DNA from: Muribaculaceae bacterium | GTDB taxonomy: Bacteria; Bacteroidota; Bacteroidia; Bacteroidales; Muribaculaceae | Assembly: GCA_024400935.1 (NCBI GenBank) | Contig: JAKSLZ010000005.1 | Coordinates: 1 to 64,000 of the forward strand | Direction of reading: 5' to 3' | DNA length: 64,000 bases | Shown: in pieces, positions 8,265-17,826 of the stretch | Position numbering within the stretch: the first letter of the stretch is position 1 | Layout of the letters: the number at the start of each line of letters is the position of its first letter | Notes under the pieces: model-generated | Databases searched by the model: none | What the model was told of the DNA's origin: nothing | The model's input: the letters and a program-made list of their open reading frames with translations, nothing else | Program-made: the position numbers and the translations under genes

Positions 8265-9647
8265 TTATAATGTAGCTATAATCTTCTTGATGTCCTCGCC
8301 CAGCTGCTCGGCCTTCTCCATTGTGCTTGCCTCGCTGTAGATGCGAATGATGGGCTCGGTGTTGCTCTTGCGCAGGTGTACCCAGCAGTCGTCAAAGTCA
8401 ATCTTCACGCCGTCGATGGTAGTGAGGTTCTCGTTAGCATAGTGTTTCTGAACTGCTGCAAGAATGCCGTCGACGTCAGTGTCGGGGGTAAGCTCGAGCT
8501 TAGTCTTTGCGATGCTGTATTGGGGATATGTTTTCTTGAGCTCGCTCACCTTCATGCCGCTCTTAGCCAGCAGTGAGAGGAACAGCGCCACGCCCACGAG
8601 AGCGTCACGGCCATAGTGAAGCTCGGGATAGATGACTCCACCATTGCCTTCGCCACCAATAACGGCGCCGGTGCGGCGCATCTCGGTAGTAACATTCACC
8701 TCGCCCACAGCTGCAGCAGTGTAGGTGCAACCATGCTTAACAGTCACGTCGCGCAGTGCACGTGATGATGAGAGATTGCTCACTGTTGAACCCGGGGTGT
8801 GCTGGAGAACGTAGTCAGCTACTGCCACAAGGGTGTATTCTTCAACGAAGAACTCACCGTTTTCCATAATAATGGCCAGACGGTCAACATCAGGGTCTAC
8901 CACAAAACCCACATCGGCCTTGCCCTGCTTCATGAAGTCGGCTATGCCAGTGAGGTTCTCAGGAATGGGCTCGGGAGTGTGGCCAAAATTACCGGTGGGA
9001 TCGCAGTAAAGTTTCTCTACTGTTTTAACACCCAGCGCCTCGAGCAGTTTGGGGATAGCAACACCACCCACCGAGTTTACTGCATCAACGGCAACTGTGA
9101 AGTTGGCCTTCTTGATAGCCTCTACGTCGACAAGCTTGAGTGCAAGCACCTGGTCGATGTGGCGACGCAGGTAAGTATAATTTTTCTGCTCACGTCCCAG
9201 ATGGTCAACATCAGCGTAGTCAAAGTCCTCGGCCTCAGCAATGCGGAGCACTTCCTTACCCTGTACATCGGTCAGGAATTCACCCTTGTCGTTGAGGAGC
9301 TTGAGTGCATTCCACTGCTTGGGGTTGTGCGAAGCAGTGATGATGATACCACCGCATGCACCTTCTTCAATGACAGCGAGCTCGGTAGTGGGTGTGGTAG
9401 CAAGACCGATGTTAACGACATCAAATCCCATACCGGTGAGAGTACCCACCACTACATTGAGGACCATGCGACCTGACAGGCGAGCGTCACGGCCCACAAC
9501 GATTACATTTGACTTAACCTCTGAATTGCGACGCATGAAGGTTGCATAAGCAGAAGTAAATTTAACGATATCAAGTGGTGACAAGCCGTCACCAGGGTTT
9601 CCGCCTATTGTGCCGCGGATACCAGAAATAGACTTGATTAATGACAT
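8265..9647 (-). CDS. glmM: Phosphoglucosamine mutase
   Basis: Alpha-D-phosphohexomutase of 460 residues that most likely interconverts glucosamine 6-phosphate and glucosamine 1-phosphate for UDP-GlcNAc synthesis. The phosphoserine loop TASHNP is at 104-109 (Ser106), the metal-binding loop DPDVDR at 251-256 and the sugar-binding motif GGEGNGG at about 335. The C-terminal phosphate-binding domain is present. Specificity cannot be fixed from motifs alone; a phosphomannomutase role is possible, but Bacteroidales usually annotate this form as GlmM. It lies downstream of the DUF4827-like gene with a 66-base gap. Confidence 0.85.
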   Translation of the reverse strand: MSLIKSISGIRGTIGGNPGDGLSPLDIVKFTSAYATFMRRNSEVKSNVIVVGRDARLSGRMVLNVVVGTLTGMGFDVVNIGLATTPTTELAVIEEGACGGIIITASHNPKQWNALKLLNDKGEFLTDVQGKEVLRIAEAEDFDYADVDHLGREQKNYTYLRRHIDQVLALKLVDVEAIKKANFTVAVDAVNSVGGVAIPKLLEALGVKTVEKLYCDPTGNFGHTPEPIPENLTGIADFMKQGKADVGFVVDPDVDRLAIIMENGEFFVEEYTLVAVADYVLQHTPGSTVSNLSSSRALRDVTVKHGCTYTAAAVGEVNVTTEMRRTGAVIGGEGNGGVIYPELHYGRDALVGVALFLSLLAKSGMKVSELKKTYPQYSIAKTKLELTPDTDVDGILAAVQKHYANENLTTIDGVKIDFDDCWVHLRKSNTEPIIRIYSEASTMEKAEQLGEDIKKIIATL

Positions 9648-9713
9648 AAATTGAAAAGAATTGTAAAAAATTAGAGGTTTATTCTATTTAAATTTCCCTA
9701 TATTAATTAAAAT

Positions 9714-10292
9714 TTAAATGCGGCTGTGGAAGTAACGCACGTGCATCAGGAACGGAGTTACCGATGCCATCTCTTTCAAGAAGCCAAACTGAGACTTAAC
9801 AATCAGATTAACCTCACACTCGGCACCCAGATAGTTCAAAGGCAACTGCACGCCATATCCCCATTGCGAAGAAGTGGCAAGTGTAAAATCCTTGAACTTG
9901 AACGAACATGAAGGAGCAGTCATGTCACCTTCGTTGCTTTCATAGACTGACAAAGTTCCGGTTGAGTACCAATACTCGAGATTGTAACGTGTGTATCTGA
10001 AGTAGATATTCTCTGATTCGCGCGCAGCATCCTTCTTGTGATCACCGGGATTGATCACCTGCATATATACATTGCCGTCAGGATCAATGCGATAAAAGGG
10101 AGCATTTGTTCCTGTTTCAAATACAGAGTCGGCAGGTATTTCATTTACGACTCTGCAATTAGCCAAGTAGGAATTAGTAGCATGGCGCTCAGTGTTGAGA
10201 CGGTCACTGTAGCTCACGTCGTCATTACATGATGCGCCCATGAGTAACAGCAATGCAGAAAATACAACTCCAAAATATTTTTTAATCTTCAT
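9714..10292 (-). CDS. DUF4827-like lipoprotein
   Basis: Predicted lipoprotein of 192 residues found in Bacteroidales. The signal peptide KKYFGVVFSALLLLMGASC ends in lipobox GASC. The mature start CNDD places acidic residues just after the lipidated Cys, which in this phylum can favour surface display. The body has features of the DUF4827 family, which is related to FKBP-like folds; I assign this from memory of the family and gene order, so with moderate confidence. It is 12 bases downstream of the DHH phosphoesterase gene and probably cotranscribed with it. Function unknown. Confidence 0.65.
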   Translation of the reverse strand: MKIKKYFGVVFSALLLLMGASCNDDVSYSDRLNTERHATNSYLANCRVVNEIPADSVFETGTNAPFYRIDPDGNVYMQVINPGDHKKDAARESENIYFRYTRYNLEYWYSTGTLSVYESNEGDMTAPSCSFKFKDFTLATSSQWGYGVQLPLNYLGAECEVNLIVKSQFGFLKEMASVTPFLMHVRYFHSRI

Positions 10293-10304
10293 AATCCAGT
10301 TTTG

Positions 10305-11321
10305 TTATCGTTTTATATCGTCTAAAACTTTTTTAAATTCGTCTACAGCCTCGTCCATGGTGCAATGCAATTCACCTCCTGCTGCATTCTTGTGCCCACC
10401 TCCGTGAAAATAACGGCTGCATATATCGCTCACCGAGAAGTCACCCTCTGAACGGCACGATACCTTAATCACATCAGGGTCCTCACGCAAGAACACCACC
10501 CATTGAATCCCGGGGATAGCCAAGGGTTTATTGACCAACCCTTCAGTGTCGCCCCGCTTGTAGTTGAACCTGTCGAGTTCTTCTCTGTTGAGTGTAATCA
10601 GCGCGGCGCCATCTTCAATAAAGAGCTGCATCTTCTCGGCAAGTGCATATCCCTGAATCCTCAGGCAATCAGCGCTGAAAGTGTTCATTGCTAAGTTATA
10701 TATCCTCTGCTTGTCGATGTTAAACGACACCAGGTCGGCAAGGATTTCATACACTTCAGGATAATCACTGCTATAAGTGAAGTTGCCGGTGTCAGTCATC
10801 ATGCCCAGATATATATACTGTGCCGTGAGCTTGTCCATGAATCTGCGCCACCCCATCTCGTTGATCACGCGATAAACTACCTCGCATGTAGATGAAAGCT
10901 CGGGGTAAGACACAACCACATCAAACAGGTTCTCGGGGTTGAGATGGTGGTCAAGCAAGATGCGTGGAGCACTTGACTGCATGAAAACCTCACCCAGACG
11001 GTCGATGCGATGGAGTGAGTTGAAATCGAGGCAAAATATAAGGTCGCACTGCGAAACCAGACTACGCGCCCTGGCTTCGTTCATCGTGAAGGCGGTAATG
11101 TCTTTTACCATAGGCACAAAATGCAACGAGCGGGGCACCATGTCGGGGGTCACCACTGTAGCATATTTACCCATATGGCGCAACACGCGGCACAGAGCCA
11201 GTGTTGAACCCACAGCATCACCATCGGGCGAAAGATGGCAAGTGATGACAATGTTCCTGGCATTGTCAACAAGCTGCCTAATCGCGTTATATGAAGCCTT
11301 ATTGAGTATCTGTCCTATCAT
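10305..11321 (-). CDS. DHH/DHHA1 phosphoesterase (NrnA-like)
   Basis: Cytoplasmic phosphodiesterase of 338 residues from the DHH family. Motif I is HLSPDGDAVGS (Asp33, Asp35), motif III is LLDHHLNP (Asp124-His125-His126), and the DHHA1 substrate motif GGGHKNAAGG is near residue 310. Relatives degrade nano-RNA and pAp, and some cleave cyclic or linear dinucleotides such as pApA; which of these applies cannot be told from sequence. It is the first gene of a minus-strand run into the DUF4827-like lipoprotein and glmM. Confidence 0.9.
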   Translation of the reverse strand: MIGQILNKASYNAIRQLVDNARNIVITCHLSPDGDAVGSTLALCRVLRHMGKYATVVTPDMVPRSLHFVPMVKDITAFTMNEARARSLVSQCDLIFCLDFNSLHRIDRLGEVFMQSSAPRILLDHHLNPENLFDVVVSYPELSSTCEVVYRVINEMGWRRFMDKLTAQYIYLGMMTDTGNFTYSSDYPEVYEILADLVSFNIDKQRIYNLAMNTFSADCLRIQGYALAEKMQLFIEDGAALITLNREELDRFNYKRGDTEGLVNKPLAIPGIQWVVFLREDPDVIKVSCRSEGDFSVSDICSRYFHGGGHKNAAGGELHCTMDEAVDEFKKVLDDIKR

Positions 11322-11383
11322 AATTCACTACTTGTATAATCGAACGCAATCTTCAACATGGAGAATTGCGCCCTTTTAAATGA

Positions 11384-11391
11384 CAAAGGTA
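11384..11391 (-). promoter_or_regulatory. -7 box of the DHH phosphoesterase gene
   Basis: Minus strand TACCTTTG, matching TAnnTTTG, 62 bases before the start codon at 11321. It is divergent from the dsbD promoter about 100 bases away. Confidence 0.5.
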
Positions 11392-11487
11392 GTGTTTTTT
11401 TTATTAATAAAAGCAATAAATGGTGACGAATCTAATTTTTTAGCGTGTTTTTAAGCATTTTTGTCTAGATATGTCAACGTTTGTGAT

Positions 11488-11495
11488 TAACTTTG
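11488..11495 (+). promoter_or_regulatory. -7 box of the dsbD-mazG-topB-nudix run
   Basis: TAACTTTG, matching the Bacteroidetes -7 element, 23 bases before the ATG at 11519. A TTTTTG at 11458-11463 is a possible but distant -33 box. Confidence 0.55.
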
Positions 11496-11518
11496 CAAAA
11501 GAAAAAGATTAGAAAGAT

Positions 11519-13549
11519 ATGAAATACAACAGACTTTACTTGCTAATTGTGAGTTTTGCAATATGCTACATTGCGGCTTTTGCACAGATTCACAACCCCG
11601 TGAAATGGGCAACTGAAATCAAAATGACCGATGACACACATGGAGTCATCAACATGAAGGCTACCATTGACGCCGGCTGGCACATGTATGCCACCGACAT
11701 CCCACAAGGCGGCCCGCAGCCCACGACGGTAGAATGGAACACCCTCGACGGTGTGAAGCTTGACGGCAAGATCTCAAGCAGCAAAAAGCCTGTAGAGAGT
11801 TTTGACAAGAATTTTGACATGACACTCAAGTGGTGGGAAAGCAACGTGATACTGTCTCAAAAGTTCACAGTCACCGCACCGCAGTATTCCATCAAAGGAA
11901 ATATACGCTTCATGTCGTGTAATGACAAGCAGTGCAACTCGCCTGAAACTGAGCCTATAACGTTTACAGGCAAAGCTGCGGCAGCAGTCACTCCACAAGA
12001 AGACGCAACAGCACCCGAAACCACTGACGACGAGGTTGTTGCCACCGATACAAATACACCTACCGACACTGTAGCTGAGACGATTCAACCCGCAACCCAA
12101 GAGCCAGTCAACTCCAGTGCTGACACCTGGGCTCCGGTCAAGGTTGACAACGGCGTTGCAAGCGACACGTCAGCAGGATCGGCTTCGTCGCTGTGGATGA
12201 TATTCCTGGCATGTTTTGGCGGTGGTCTGCTGGCGCTCCTCACCCCTTGCGTGTGGCCCATCATCCCCATGACCGTGAGCTTCTTCCTCAAGAAGAGCGG
12301 TTCAAGGGGCAAGTCGATACGCAATGCCGTCACTTATGGCATTTCAATCATTGTGATATATGTGGCACTGGGCCTCATTGTCACTGCGGCATTTGGTGCC
12401 AGCAGCCTCAATGCAATAGCCACCAACGCAGTATGCAACCTCATCTTCTTTGCACTCCTCGTTGTGTTTGCATGGTCGTTCTTCGGTGCCTTTGAAATCA
12501 AGCTTCCCGAGTCATGGTCAAACAAGATGGACGACGCAGCCGAGAAAACAACCGGCCTGCTCAGTATATTCTTCATGGCTTTCACACTGGCCATAGTTTC
12601 GTTCTCATGCACAGGCCCCATCATAGGCACGCTGCTGGTCGAAGCCGCAAGTCAGGGCAGCAACGTGGGCCCGGCAGTGGGTATGCTGGGATTCTCCATG
12701 GCGCTGGCCATCCCGTTCACACTGTTTGCGCTGTTCCCCTCCATGCTCAAGAAGATGCCCAAGTCGGGCGGCTGGATGAACACCGTGAAAGTGCTGCTGG
12801 GCTTCATTGAGCTGGCTCTGTCGCTCAAGTTCCTGTCAGTGGCCGATCTTGCCTATGGATGGCACATCCTAGACCGCGAGGTATTCCTGGTGCTGTGGAT
12901 TGCAATCTTCTTCATGCTGGGAATGTATATGCTGGGCATGTTCCGCTTCTCAAGCGACGGAGAACCCCGCAGTGCAGGAGTGGGCGTGACAAGGGCAATG
13001 ATAGGCCTCGTTTCGCTGGCATTCACCATGTATCTGATTCCCGGCTTGTGGGGTGCTCCACTTAGAGCCACCAGTGCTTTTGTACCGCCACTGTACACCC
13101 AAGACTTCAACCTGTATGGCGAAGAGCTTACCGAGTATGACGACTACGACAAAGGTCTGGAAGCCGCTGCACGCAACGGCAAGGCCGTATTTGTAGACTT
13201 CTCGGGCTACGGCTGTGTAAACTGCCGCAAGATGGACGGGGCGGTTCTTGACAAGAGCGAGGTCAAAGACCTTATCTCCAAGGAATTTGTAACCATCAAG
13301 CTGATGGTCGACGACAAGACTCCGCTCGACGAGCCTCGCGTTGTTGAAGAGAACGGCAAGATAAGGGAATTGTCTACCAAGGGCGACCTGTGGAGCTACC
13401 TGCAGCGTAGCAAGTTCAGCTCTAACTCACAGCCCTACTATGTAGTGTTGAACGACAAGGGCCAACTGCTGTCAGGTCCCTTCACCTATGACGAGAACGT
13501 AGAAGCATTCAAGCAATTTCTTAACAAAGGACTAGAACATGCCAAATAA
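11519..13549 (+). CDS. dsbD: DsbD-family thiol:disulfide interchange protein
   Basis: Inner-membrane protein (676 residues) that moves reducing power from the cytoplasm to the periplasm. Domains in order: signal peptide (about 1-22, ending AFA); a periplasmic DsbD-alpha-like domain (about 23-150); a Thr/Pro/Glu-rich linker (about 155-220); a multi-span transmembrane domain with the paired cysteines TPCVWP and FSCTGP; and a C-terminal thioredoxin-like domain with CVNC (Cys566, Cys569). All redox cysteines expected in the membrane and C-terminal domains are present. The next gene starts inside its last codons (11-base overlap), showing translational coupling to mazG. Confidence 0.92.
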   Translation: MKYNRLYLLIVSFAICYIAAFAQIHNPVKWATEIKMTDDTHGVINMKATIDAGWHMYATDIPQGGPQPTTVEWNTLDGVKLDGKISSSKKPVESFDKNFDMTLKWWESNVILSQKFTVTAPQYSIKGNIRFMSCNDKQCNSPETEPITFTGKAAAAVTPQEDATAPETTDDEVVATDTNTPTDTVAETIQPATQEPVNSSADTWAPVKVDNGVASDTSAGSASSLWMIFLACFGGGLLALLTPCVWPIIPMTVSFFLKKSGSRGKSIRNAVTYGISIIVIYVALGLIVTAAFGASSLNAIATNAVCNLIFFALLVVFAWSFFGAFEIKLPESWSNKMDDAAEKTTGLLSIFFMAFTLAIVSFSCTGPIIGTLLVEAASQGSNVGPAVGMLGFSMALAIPFTLFALFPSMLKKMPKSGGWMNTVKVLLGFIELALSLKFLSVADLAYGWHILDREVFLVLWIAIFFMLGMYMLGMFRFSSDGEPRSAGVGVTRAMIGLVSLAFTMYLIPGLWGAPLRATSAFVPPLYTQDFNLYGEELTEYDDYDKGLEAAARNGKAVFVDFSGYGCVNCRKMDGAVLDKSEVKDLISKEFVTIKLMVDDKTPLDEPRVVEENGKIRELSTKGDLWSYLQRSKFSSNSQPYYVVLNDKGQLLSGPFTYDENVEAFKQFLNKGLEHAK

Positions 13550-14342
13550 CTCTAAAGAAGCCAAACTCCAAGCATTCAGCGAACTGCTGGATGTGATGGA
13601 CACACTGCGTGCCCGCTGTCCGTGGGACTCGGTACAGACCAAGGAGAGCATACGCCCCAACACCATCGAGGAGACGATGGAACTGGCCGAGGCAATCATA
13701 GAGAACGACCACAACAAGATGCGCAAAGAACTGGGCGACGTGCTGCTGCACATCGTGTTTTACTCAGTCATGGGCAACGAAGACGGTCACTTTGACATAG
13801 CCGACGTGTGCAACTCGCTCGTAGAGAAGCTCAAGTTCCGCCACCCCCACATCTATGGAGAGACCAAGGCCGAGAACGCACAGCAAGTGCGCGACAACTG
13901 GGAAGTGATCAAGATGAAAGAGAAGGATGGCAACAAGAGCATCCTGAGCGGAGTGCCCTCTACCCTGCCTTCGCTCATCAAGGCCGAGCGCGTGCAGGAG
14001 AAAGCCGCCAACGTGGGCTTTGACTGGGAGAACCGCGAGGACGTGTGGGACAAGGTAAAAGAAGAAATTGCCGAGGTAGAACAAGAAATCAAGGCAGGCA
14101 ACGCCGTTAACACCGAGAAGGAATTTGGCGACCTGTTCTTTGCTCTGGTAAACGCAGCACGGCTCTACGATGTGCGTCCCGACAACGCACTCGAAAGAAC
14201 CAACCACAAATTCATAGCAAGGTTCAACCACATAGAGAAACGAGCTAAAGAAGAAGGCCTTAAACTCAACGAGATGACTCTTGCCCAGATGGACAAGTTC
14301 TGGGACGAAGCCAAGGCACTGCATTTAGGAGAAAAAGTATGA
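13539..14342 (+). CDS. mazG: Nucleoside triphosphate pyrophosphohydrolase MazG
   Basis: All-alpha NTP pyrophosphatase of 267 residues with two MazG domains, which cleaves (d)NTPs to NMPs and clears damaged or excess nucleotides. The N-terminal metal motif is visible (EETMELAEAI followed by KELGDVLLHIVFYS). The second domain repeats it (EEIAEVEQEI and KEFGDLFFALVNAA). It overlaps dsbD by 11 bases and topB by 4 (ATGA), so it is embedded in an operon. The pairing with a topoisomerase and a Nudix hydrolase suggests a nucleotide or genome housekeeping unit, but this is inference. Confidence 0.93.
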   Translation: MPNNSKEAKLQAFSELLDVMDTLRARCPWDSVQTKESIRPNTIEETMELAEAIIENDHNKMRKELGDVLLHIVFYSVMGNEDGHFDIADVCNSLVEKLKFRHPHIYGETKAENAQQVRDNWEVIKMKEKDGNKSILSGVPSTLPSLIKAERVQEKAANVGFDWENREDVWDKVKEEIAEVEQEIKAGNAVNTEKEFGDLFFALVNAARLYDVRPDNALERTNHKFIARFNHIEKRAKEEGLKLNEMTLAQMDKFWDEAKALHLGEKV

Positions 14343-16375
14343 AAGTTTGTGTAACCGAGAAACCTAGCGTAGCACGAGACATAGCCAGTATCCTGGGAGC
14401 CAACACACGCCGCGACGGATACTTCGAGGGCAACGGCTACTATGTGACGTGGACATTCGGCCATCTGTGCACACTCAAAGAGCCAGCCGACTACACCGAC
14501 AACTGGAAACGATGGAGCCTGGGGTCGCTGCCCATGATACCTCCCCGATTTGGCATCAAACTGATTGACGACGAGGGCTACAAGAAACAGTTCCACGTTA
14601 TCGAGACTCTCATCTCACAGGCCGATGAGGTAATCAACTGCGGTGATGCCGGCCAAGAAGGTGAACTGATACAGCGCTGGGTCTACCAGAAGGCGCAATG
14701 CAAGATCCCCGTCAAGCGACTGTGGATATCGTCGCTCACCGACGAGAGCATACGCGAAGGATTCAGCCAGCTCAAACCCGCCGATGACTTCAACAACCTG
14801 TACTTTGCGGGGCTCTCCAGAGCAATAGGCGACTGGATGCTGGGCATGAATGCCACCAGGTTATATACCCTCAAGTATGCCCAGTCGCGCAACGTGCTCT
14901 CGATAGGCCGCGTACAGACACCCACCCTCGCCCTCATCGTCAACCGTCAGCGCGAGATAGAGAACTTTGTCCCTGAAGACTACTGGGAAATCAAGACTCT
15001 GTACCGTGAGGTGACATTCAACTCCACAAAAGGACGATATAAAAATGTGGACGAGGCCAATGCTGTGATCGAGAGCATCAAGTCGCACCCACTCACGGTG
15101 ACTAAGGTCGACAAGAAAAACGGCAAGGAAGCACCGCCACGACTTTTTGACCTCACCAGCTTGCAGGTGGAATGCAACAAGAAATTCTCATTCACGGCCG
15201 ATGACACTCTCAAGTACATACAGTCATTATATGAGAAAAAGGTGACCACTTATCCCCGTGTAGACACTACCTATCTGAGCGAAGACATCTACCCCAAAGT
15301 GCCAGGCATACTGCAGGCACTCAAGCCCTACGCAGCCTTGACAGCCCCATTGCTTAACAAAAAACTGCCCAAGAGCAAAAAGGTGTTTGACAACAGCAAG
15401 GTGACCGACCACCATGCCATCATCCCCACTAATGTAGACCCGTCACGTGCCGCATTGACAAGGGAGGAGAAACTGGTCTACAACCTGGTGGCAAAACGTT
15501 TCATTGCTGCATTCTATCCCGACTGTGAGTTTGCCACCACCACAGTGATGGCAATGGTCAACACCACCGAGTTCAAGGCCACCGGCAAGGTAATCCTGAG
15601 CGAAGGCTGGCGAGCACTTTACAATAAGGACAACGACCAGAACAAGAAAGACGATGATAACGGCCTGATGCCACAGTTTGTCGTGGGCGAGAGCGGCCCC
15701 CATAAGCCCTCATTGCTCAAGAAGTGCACACAGCCACCCAAGCCCTACACCGAGGGCTCACTGCTGCGCGCCATGGAGTCGGCAGGCAAGACAGTCGACG
15801 ACGAGGAACTGCGCGAGGCCATGAAGGAAAACGGCATAGGACGCCCATCAACACGCGCCGCAATCATCGAGACCCTGTTCAAGCGCCGATACATACGCAA
15901 GGAGCGCAAGAGCCTCAGTGCCACACTGGCCGGCGTACAGCTCATCGACACAATCAAGGAAGAGTTGCTCAAGAGTGCCAAGCTCACAGGCTTGTGGGAG
16001 AATAAACTGCGCAAGATAGAACGCGGTGAGTTCAGCGCACAGCAGTTTCTCGAAGAACTCAAAGCCATGGTAGGCGAAGTAGTTCTCAATGTACTGCGAG
16101 ACAACGACAGCGGCAGCATCATCGTGGAACAGGACAAACCCAAGAAACCCAAATCGCCCGCAGGCGAGAAAAAAACCAGGGCTCCGCGCATAAAGTCAAT
16201 TGAAGAAATCACCTGCCCCGTGTGTGGCAAAGGACACATGGTCAAAGGGAAAACTGCTTATGGATGCAGCGAATACCGAAACGGATGCAAAACGGTTTTC
16301 CCGTTCACCGAGTATCCCGCCGACCTCACTCCGGCAAAGCTGCGCCAGGCATTGAAAAAGAAAACAAAACAATAA
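14339..16375 (+). CDS. topB: DNA topoisomerase III
   Basis: Type IA topoisomerase of 678 residues that relaxes and decatenates DNA through a 5'-phosphotyrosine link. The N-terminal Toprim domain shows EKPSVARDIA (Glu near 8) and CGDAGQEGELIQRW. The active-site region is TTYPRVDTTYLS, with catalytic Tyr305. The C-terminal end has one zinc-ribbon-like motif (CPVC, later CSEYRNGC, about 625-650). It overlaps mazG by 4 bases and ends 8 bases before the Nudix gene. Chromosomal topB is common in Bacteroidales. No conjugative genes are nearby, so a mobile origin is not indicated. Confidence 0.94.
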   Translation: MKVCVTEKPSVARDIASILGANTRRDGYFEGNGYYVTWTFGHLCTLKEPADYTDNWKRWSLGSLPMIPPRFGIKLIDDEGYKKQFHVIETLISQADEVINCGDAGQEGELIQRWVYQKAQCKIPVKRLWISSLTDESIREGFSQLKPADDFNNLYFAGLSRAIGDWMLGMNATRLYTLKYAQSRNVLSIGRVQTPTLALIVNRQREIENFVPEDYWEIKTLYREVTFNSTKGRYKNVDEANAVIESIKSHPLTVTKVDKKNGKEAPPRLFDLTSLQVECNKKFSFTADDTLKYIQSLYEKKVTTYPRVDTTYLSEDIYPKVPGILQALKPYAALTAPLLNKKLPKSKKVFDNSKVTDHHAIIPTNVDPSRAALTREEKLVYNLVAKRFIAAFYPDCEFATTTVMAMVNTTEFKATGKVILSEGWRALYNKDNDQNKKDDDNGLMPQFVVGESGPHKPSLLKKCTQPPKPYTEGSLLRAMESAGKTVDDEELREAMKENGIGRPSTRAAIIETLFKRRYIRKERKSLSATLAGVQLIDTIKEELLKSAKLTGLWENKLRKIERGEFSAQQFLEELKAMVGEVVLNVLRDNDSGSIIVEQDKPKKPKSPAGEKKTRAPRIKSIEEITCPVCGKGHMVKGKTAYGCSEYRNGCKTVFPFTEYPADLTPAKLRQALKKKTKQ

Positions 16376-16383
16376 CACACCTT

Positions 16384-16944
16384 ATGGAATATAAGCAAGA
16401 TTTGAGCGAGACTGAGATTTTTCCCATCGTAGACCCTGAGGGAAATGTAGTGGGCAAGGCTACACGCAAAGAGTGCCACTCGGGCACACGTCTGCTACAT
16501 CCCGTGGTGCACCTGCACGTTTTCAACAAAGTAGGCGAACTGTTCTTGCAGCGACGAGCGCTCACCAAGTATATACAGCCCGGCAAATGGGACACAGCCG
16601 TGGGAGGTCACCGCGACTATGGCGAGACAGTGGAGCAAGCACTGCAACGCGAAGCACGCGAAGAGATAGGTATCATGGAGTTCACAGCCCACAAGCTCTT
16701 CCACTATGTTTATGACAGCGACGTGGAGCGCGAGCTAGTAGATACATTTTACACTATTACTGACCAGGAGACGTTCAACTGCGACCCCGAAGAGGTGATA
16801 GAAGGACGATTCTGGACAATCAAGCAGATTATCGAAGCTATGGGCGAAGGCGTTCTAACCCCCAATTTTGAGGACGAGTTCAAACTCATCATGCCGCACT
16901 TGGAGGACATTTTCCCTCATTTGAGCGGCAAAAACAAGGAATAA
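16384..16944 (+). CDS. Nudix hydrolase
   Basis: Nudix-family pyrophosphohydrolase of 186 residues. A complete Nudix box is present, from GHRDYGE to REAREEIGI (about residues 77-98). N-terminal elements (PIVDPEGNVVGKATR, LHVFNKVGELFLQRRA) resemble the YfcD/isopentenyl-diphosphate-isomerase-like branch. The substrate is not predictable. The start at 16384 (ATGGAATATAAGC) follows the topB stop by 8 bases; a longer in-frame extension into topB is not credible. Confidence 0.88.
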   Translation: MEYKQDLSETEIFPIVDPEGNVVGKATRKECHSGTRLLHPVVHLHVFNKVGELFLQRRALTKYIQPGKWDTAVGGHRDYGETVEQALQREAREEIGIMEFTAHKLFHYVYDSDVERELVDTFYTITDQETFNCDPEEVIEGRFWTIKQIIEAMGEGVLTPNFEDEFKLIMPHLEDIFPHLSGKNKE

Positions 16945-16976
16945 TCAATATTTTCTCAAAAAAAATCACGCATTTT

Positions 16977-17008
16977 ATTGCACGGATAAAATAATTGTCT
17001 TAACTTTG
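16977..17008 (+). promoter_or_regulatory. Promoter of tRNA-Cys
   Basis: TAACTTTG at 17001-17008 with an ATTG at 16977-16980, 20 bases upstream, resembling the -33 TTTG. The mature tRNA starts at 17027. Confidence 0.6.
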
Positions 17009-17026
17009 CAGTCGCAAATACGAATT

Positions 17027-17098
17027 GGTCTCTTGGATGAGTGGTTTAGTCATCGGTCTGCAAAACCGGGTACAGCGGTTCGAATCCGCTAGAGACCT
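17027..17098 (+). tRNA. tRNA-Cys (GCA)
   Basis: Acceptor stem GGTCTCT/AGAGACC (17027-17033 and 17091-17097), anticodon loop CTGCAAA giving anticodon GCA, T-arm AGCGGTTCGAATCCGCT, and discriminator T. CCA follows directly at 17099-17101 and appears encoded. It is a single tRNA followed by a terminator. Confidence 0.96.
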
Positions 17099-17104
17099 CC
17101 AAAA

Positions 17105-17135
17105 GGGTAATCACAACAGTGGTTACTCTTTTTTT
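17105..17135 (+). terminator. Terminator after tRNA-Cys
   Basis: 10-bp stem GGGTAATCAC/GTGGTTACTC with two G-T pairs and loop AACA, followed by seven T. Confidence 0.85.
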
Positions 17136-17186
17136 ATTCCTTCCTTTTTTTATTCGGATCAGCGATTTTTTTACACTCTGTTCAAC

Positions 17187-17214
17187 AAAAAAGCCCCGGG
17201 GGTGTCCCGAGGCC
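17187..17214 (-). terminator. Terminator for the small membrane protein gene
   Basis: On the minus strand GCCTCGGG/CCCGGGGC (one G-T pair) with a five-base loop, then TTTTTT, 27 bases past the stop codon at 17241. Confidence 0.85.
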
Positions 17215-17240
17215 CTATTTCATTTGCTATAACAACATTA

Positions 17241-17636
17241 TCACTTGGGGCAAGCGTAAAGCATGTTCACTTTGCCTGCGTTGACGTCAACATCAATAGT
17301 AACGTTGCGTCCGTTCACTTCGCCTTTATAGCTATACTTGCTAGTTGCTTCGTCATAAGTCCAGTTCTCGTCCTTAGCAACTCGCTTTTGCAGTTTCTTG
17401 AGCTTCTTTTCTGACAGAGGCTTAACCAACTTAAGGTCCCAAGAATATTCATTTCCAGTTTCACTCACATTTGAAGACTCTACCGTGAATTTGGGAACAT
17501 TCCATCCTGCCAGTTCTGAAATCTGTTCGGGATCTCCACCTATATACTTGTCGGTCGATTTATACCACTGAACACCTAGCACAATTAAAATAATAGCCAA
17601 AATGGCTCCACCTCCAATTAATAATTTCTTTGACAT
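17241..17636 (-). CDS. Small single-pass membrane protein of unknown function
   Basis: I do not recognise this family. The 131-residue protein begins with a signal anchor (KKLLIGGGAILAIILIVLGVQWY, about 4-24). A periplasm- or outside-facing soluble domain of about 105 residues follows, rich in Lys and beta-type segments (KYSYKGEVNGRNVTIDVDVN). The start at 17636 puts the anchor at the N-terminus; a frame extension of 49 residues upstream looks non-coding. It is monocistronic with its own terminator and lies divergent from the uvrD-type helicase gene. Confidence 0.7.
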   Translation of the reverse strand: MSKKLLIGGGAILAIILIVLGVQWYKSTDKYIGGDPEQISELAGWNVPKFTVESSNVSETGNEYSWDLKLVKPLSEKKLKKLQKRVAKDENWTYDEATSKYSYKGEVNGRNVTIDVDVNAGKVNMLYACPK

Positions 17637-17826
17637 ATTTGTTCTATTTACTTGTTTAAATTTTTTTCGCAAGTTACTAATTTTTCTCCAATTGACAATG
17701 AGCCACGCCTCAATATTCACATTTATTATAAAGTTTGACGTAAAATAGCAACTATTTAGCAATAGATTTTTTGCAGATTCCACGCGCGGGATTTCACTGA
17801 TTTTTTATTGAAGAAACATTAACAAC

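Noticed and set aside
14339..16375. topB as a marker of a conjugative element
   Set aside because: No relaxase, tra or integrase genes nearby. It is embedded in a housekeeping operon with overlapping starts.
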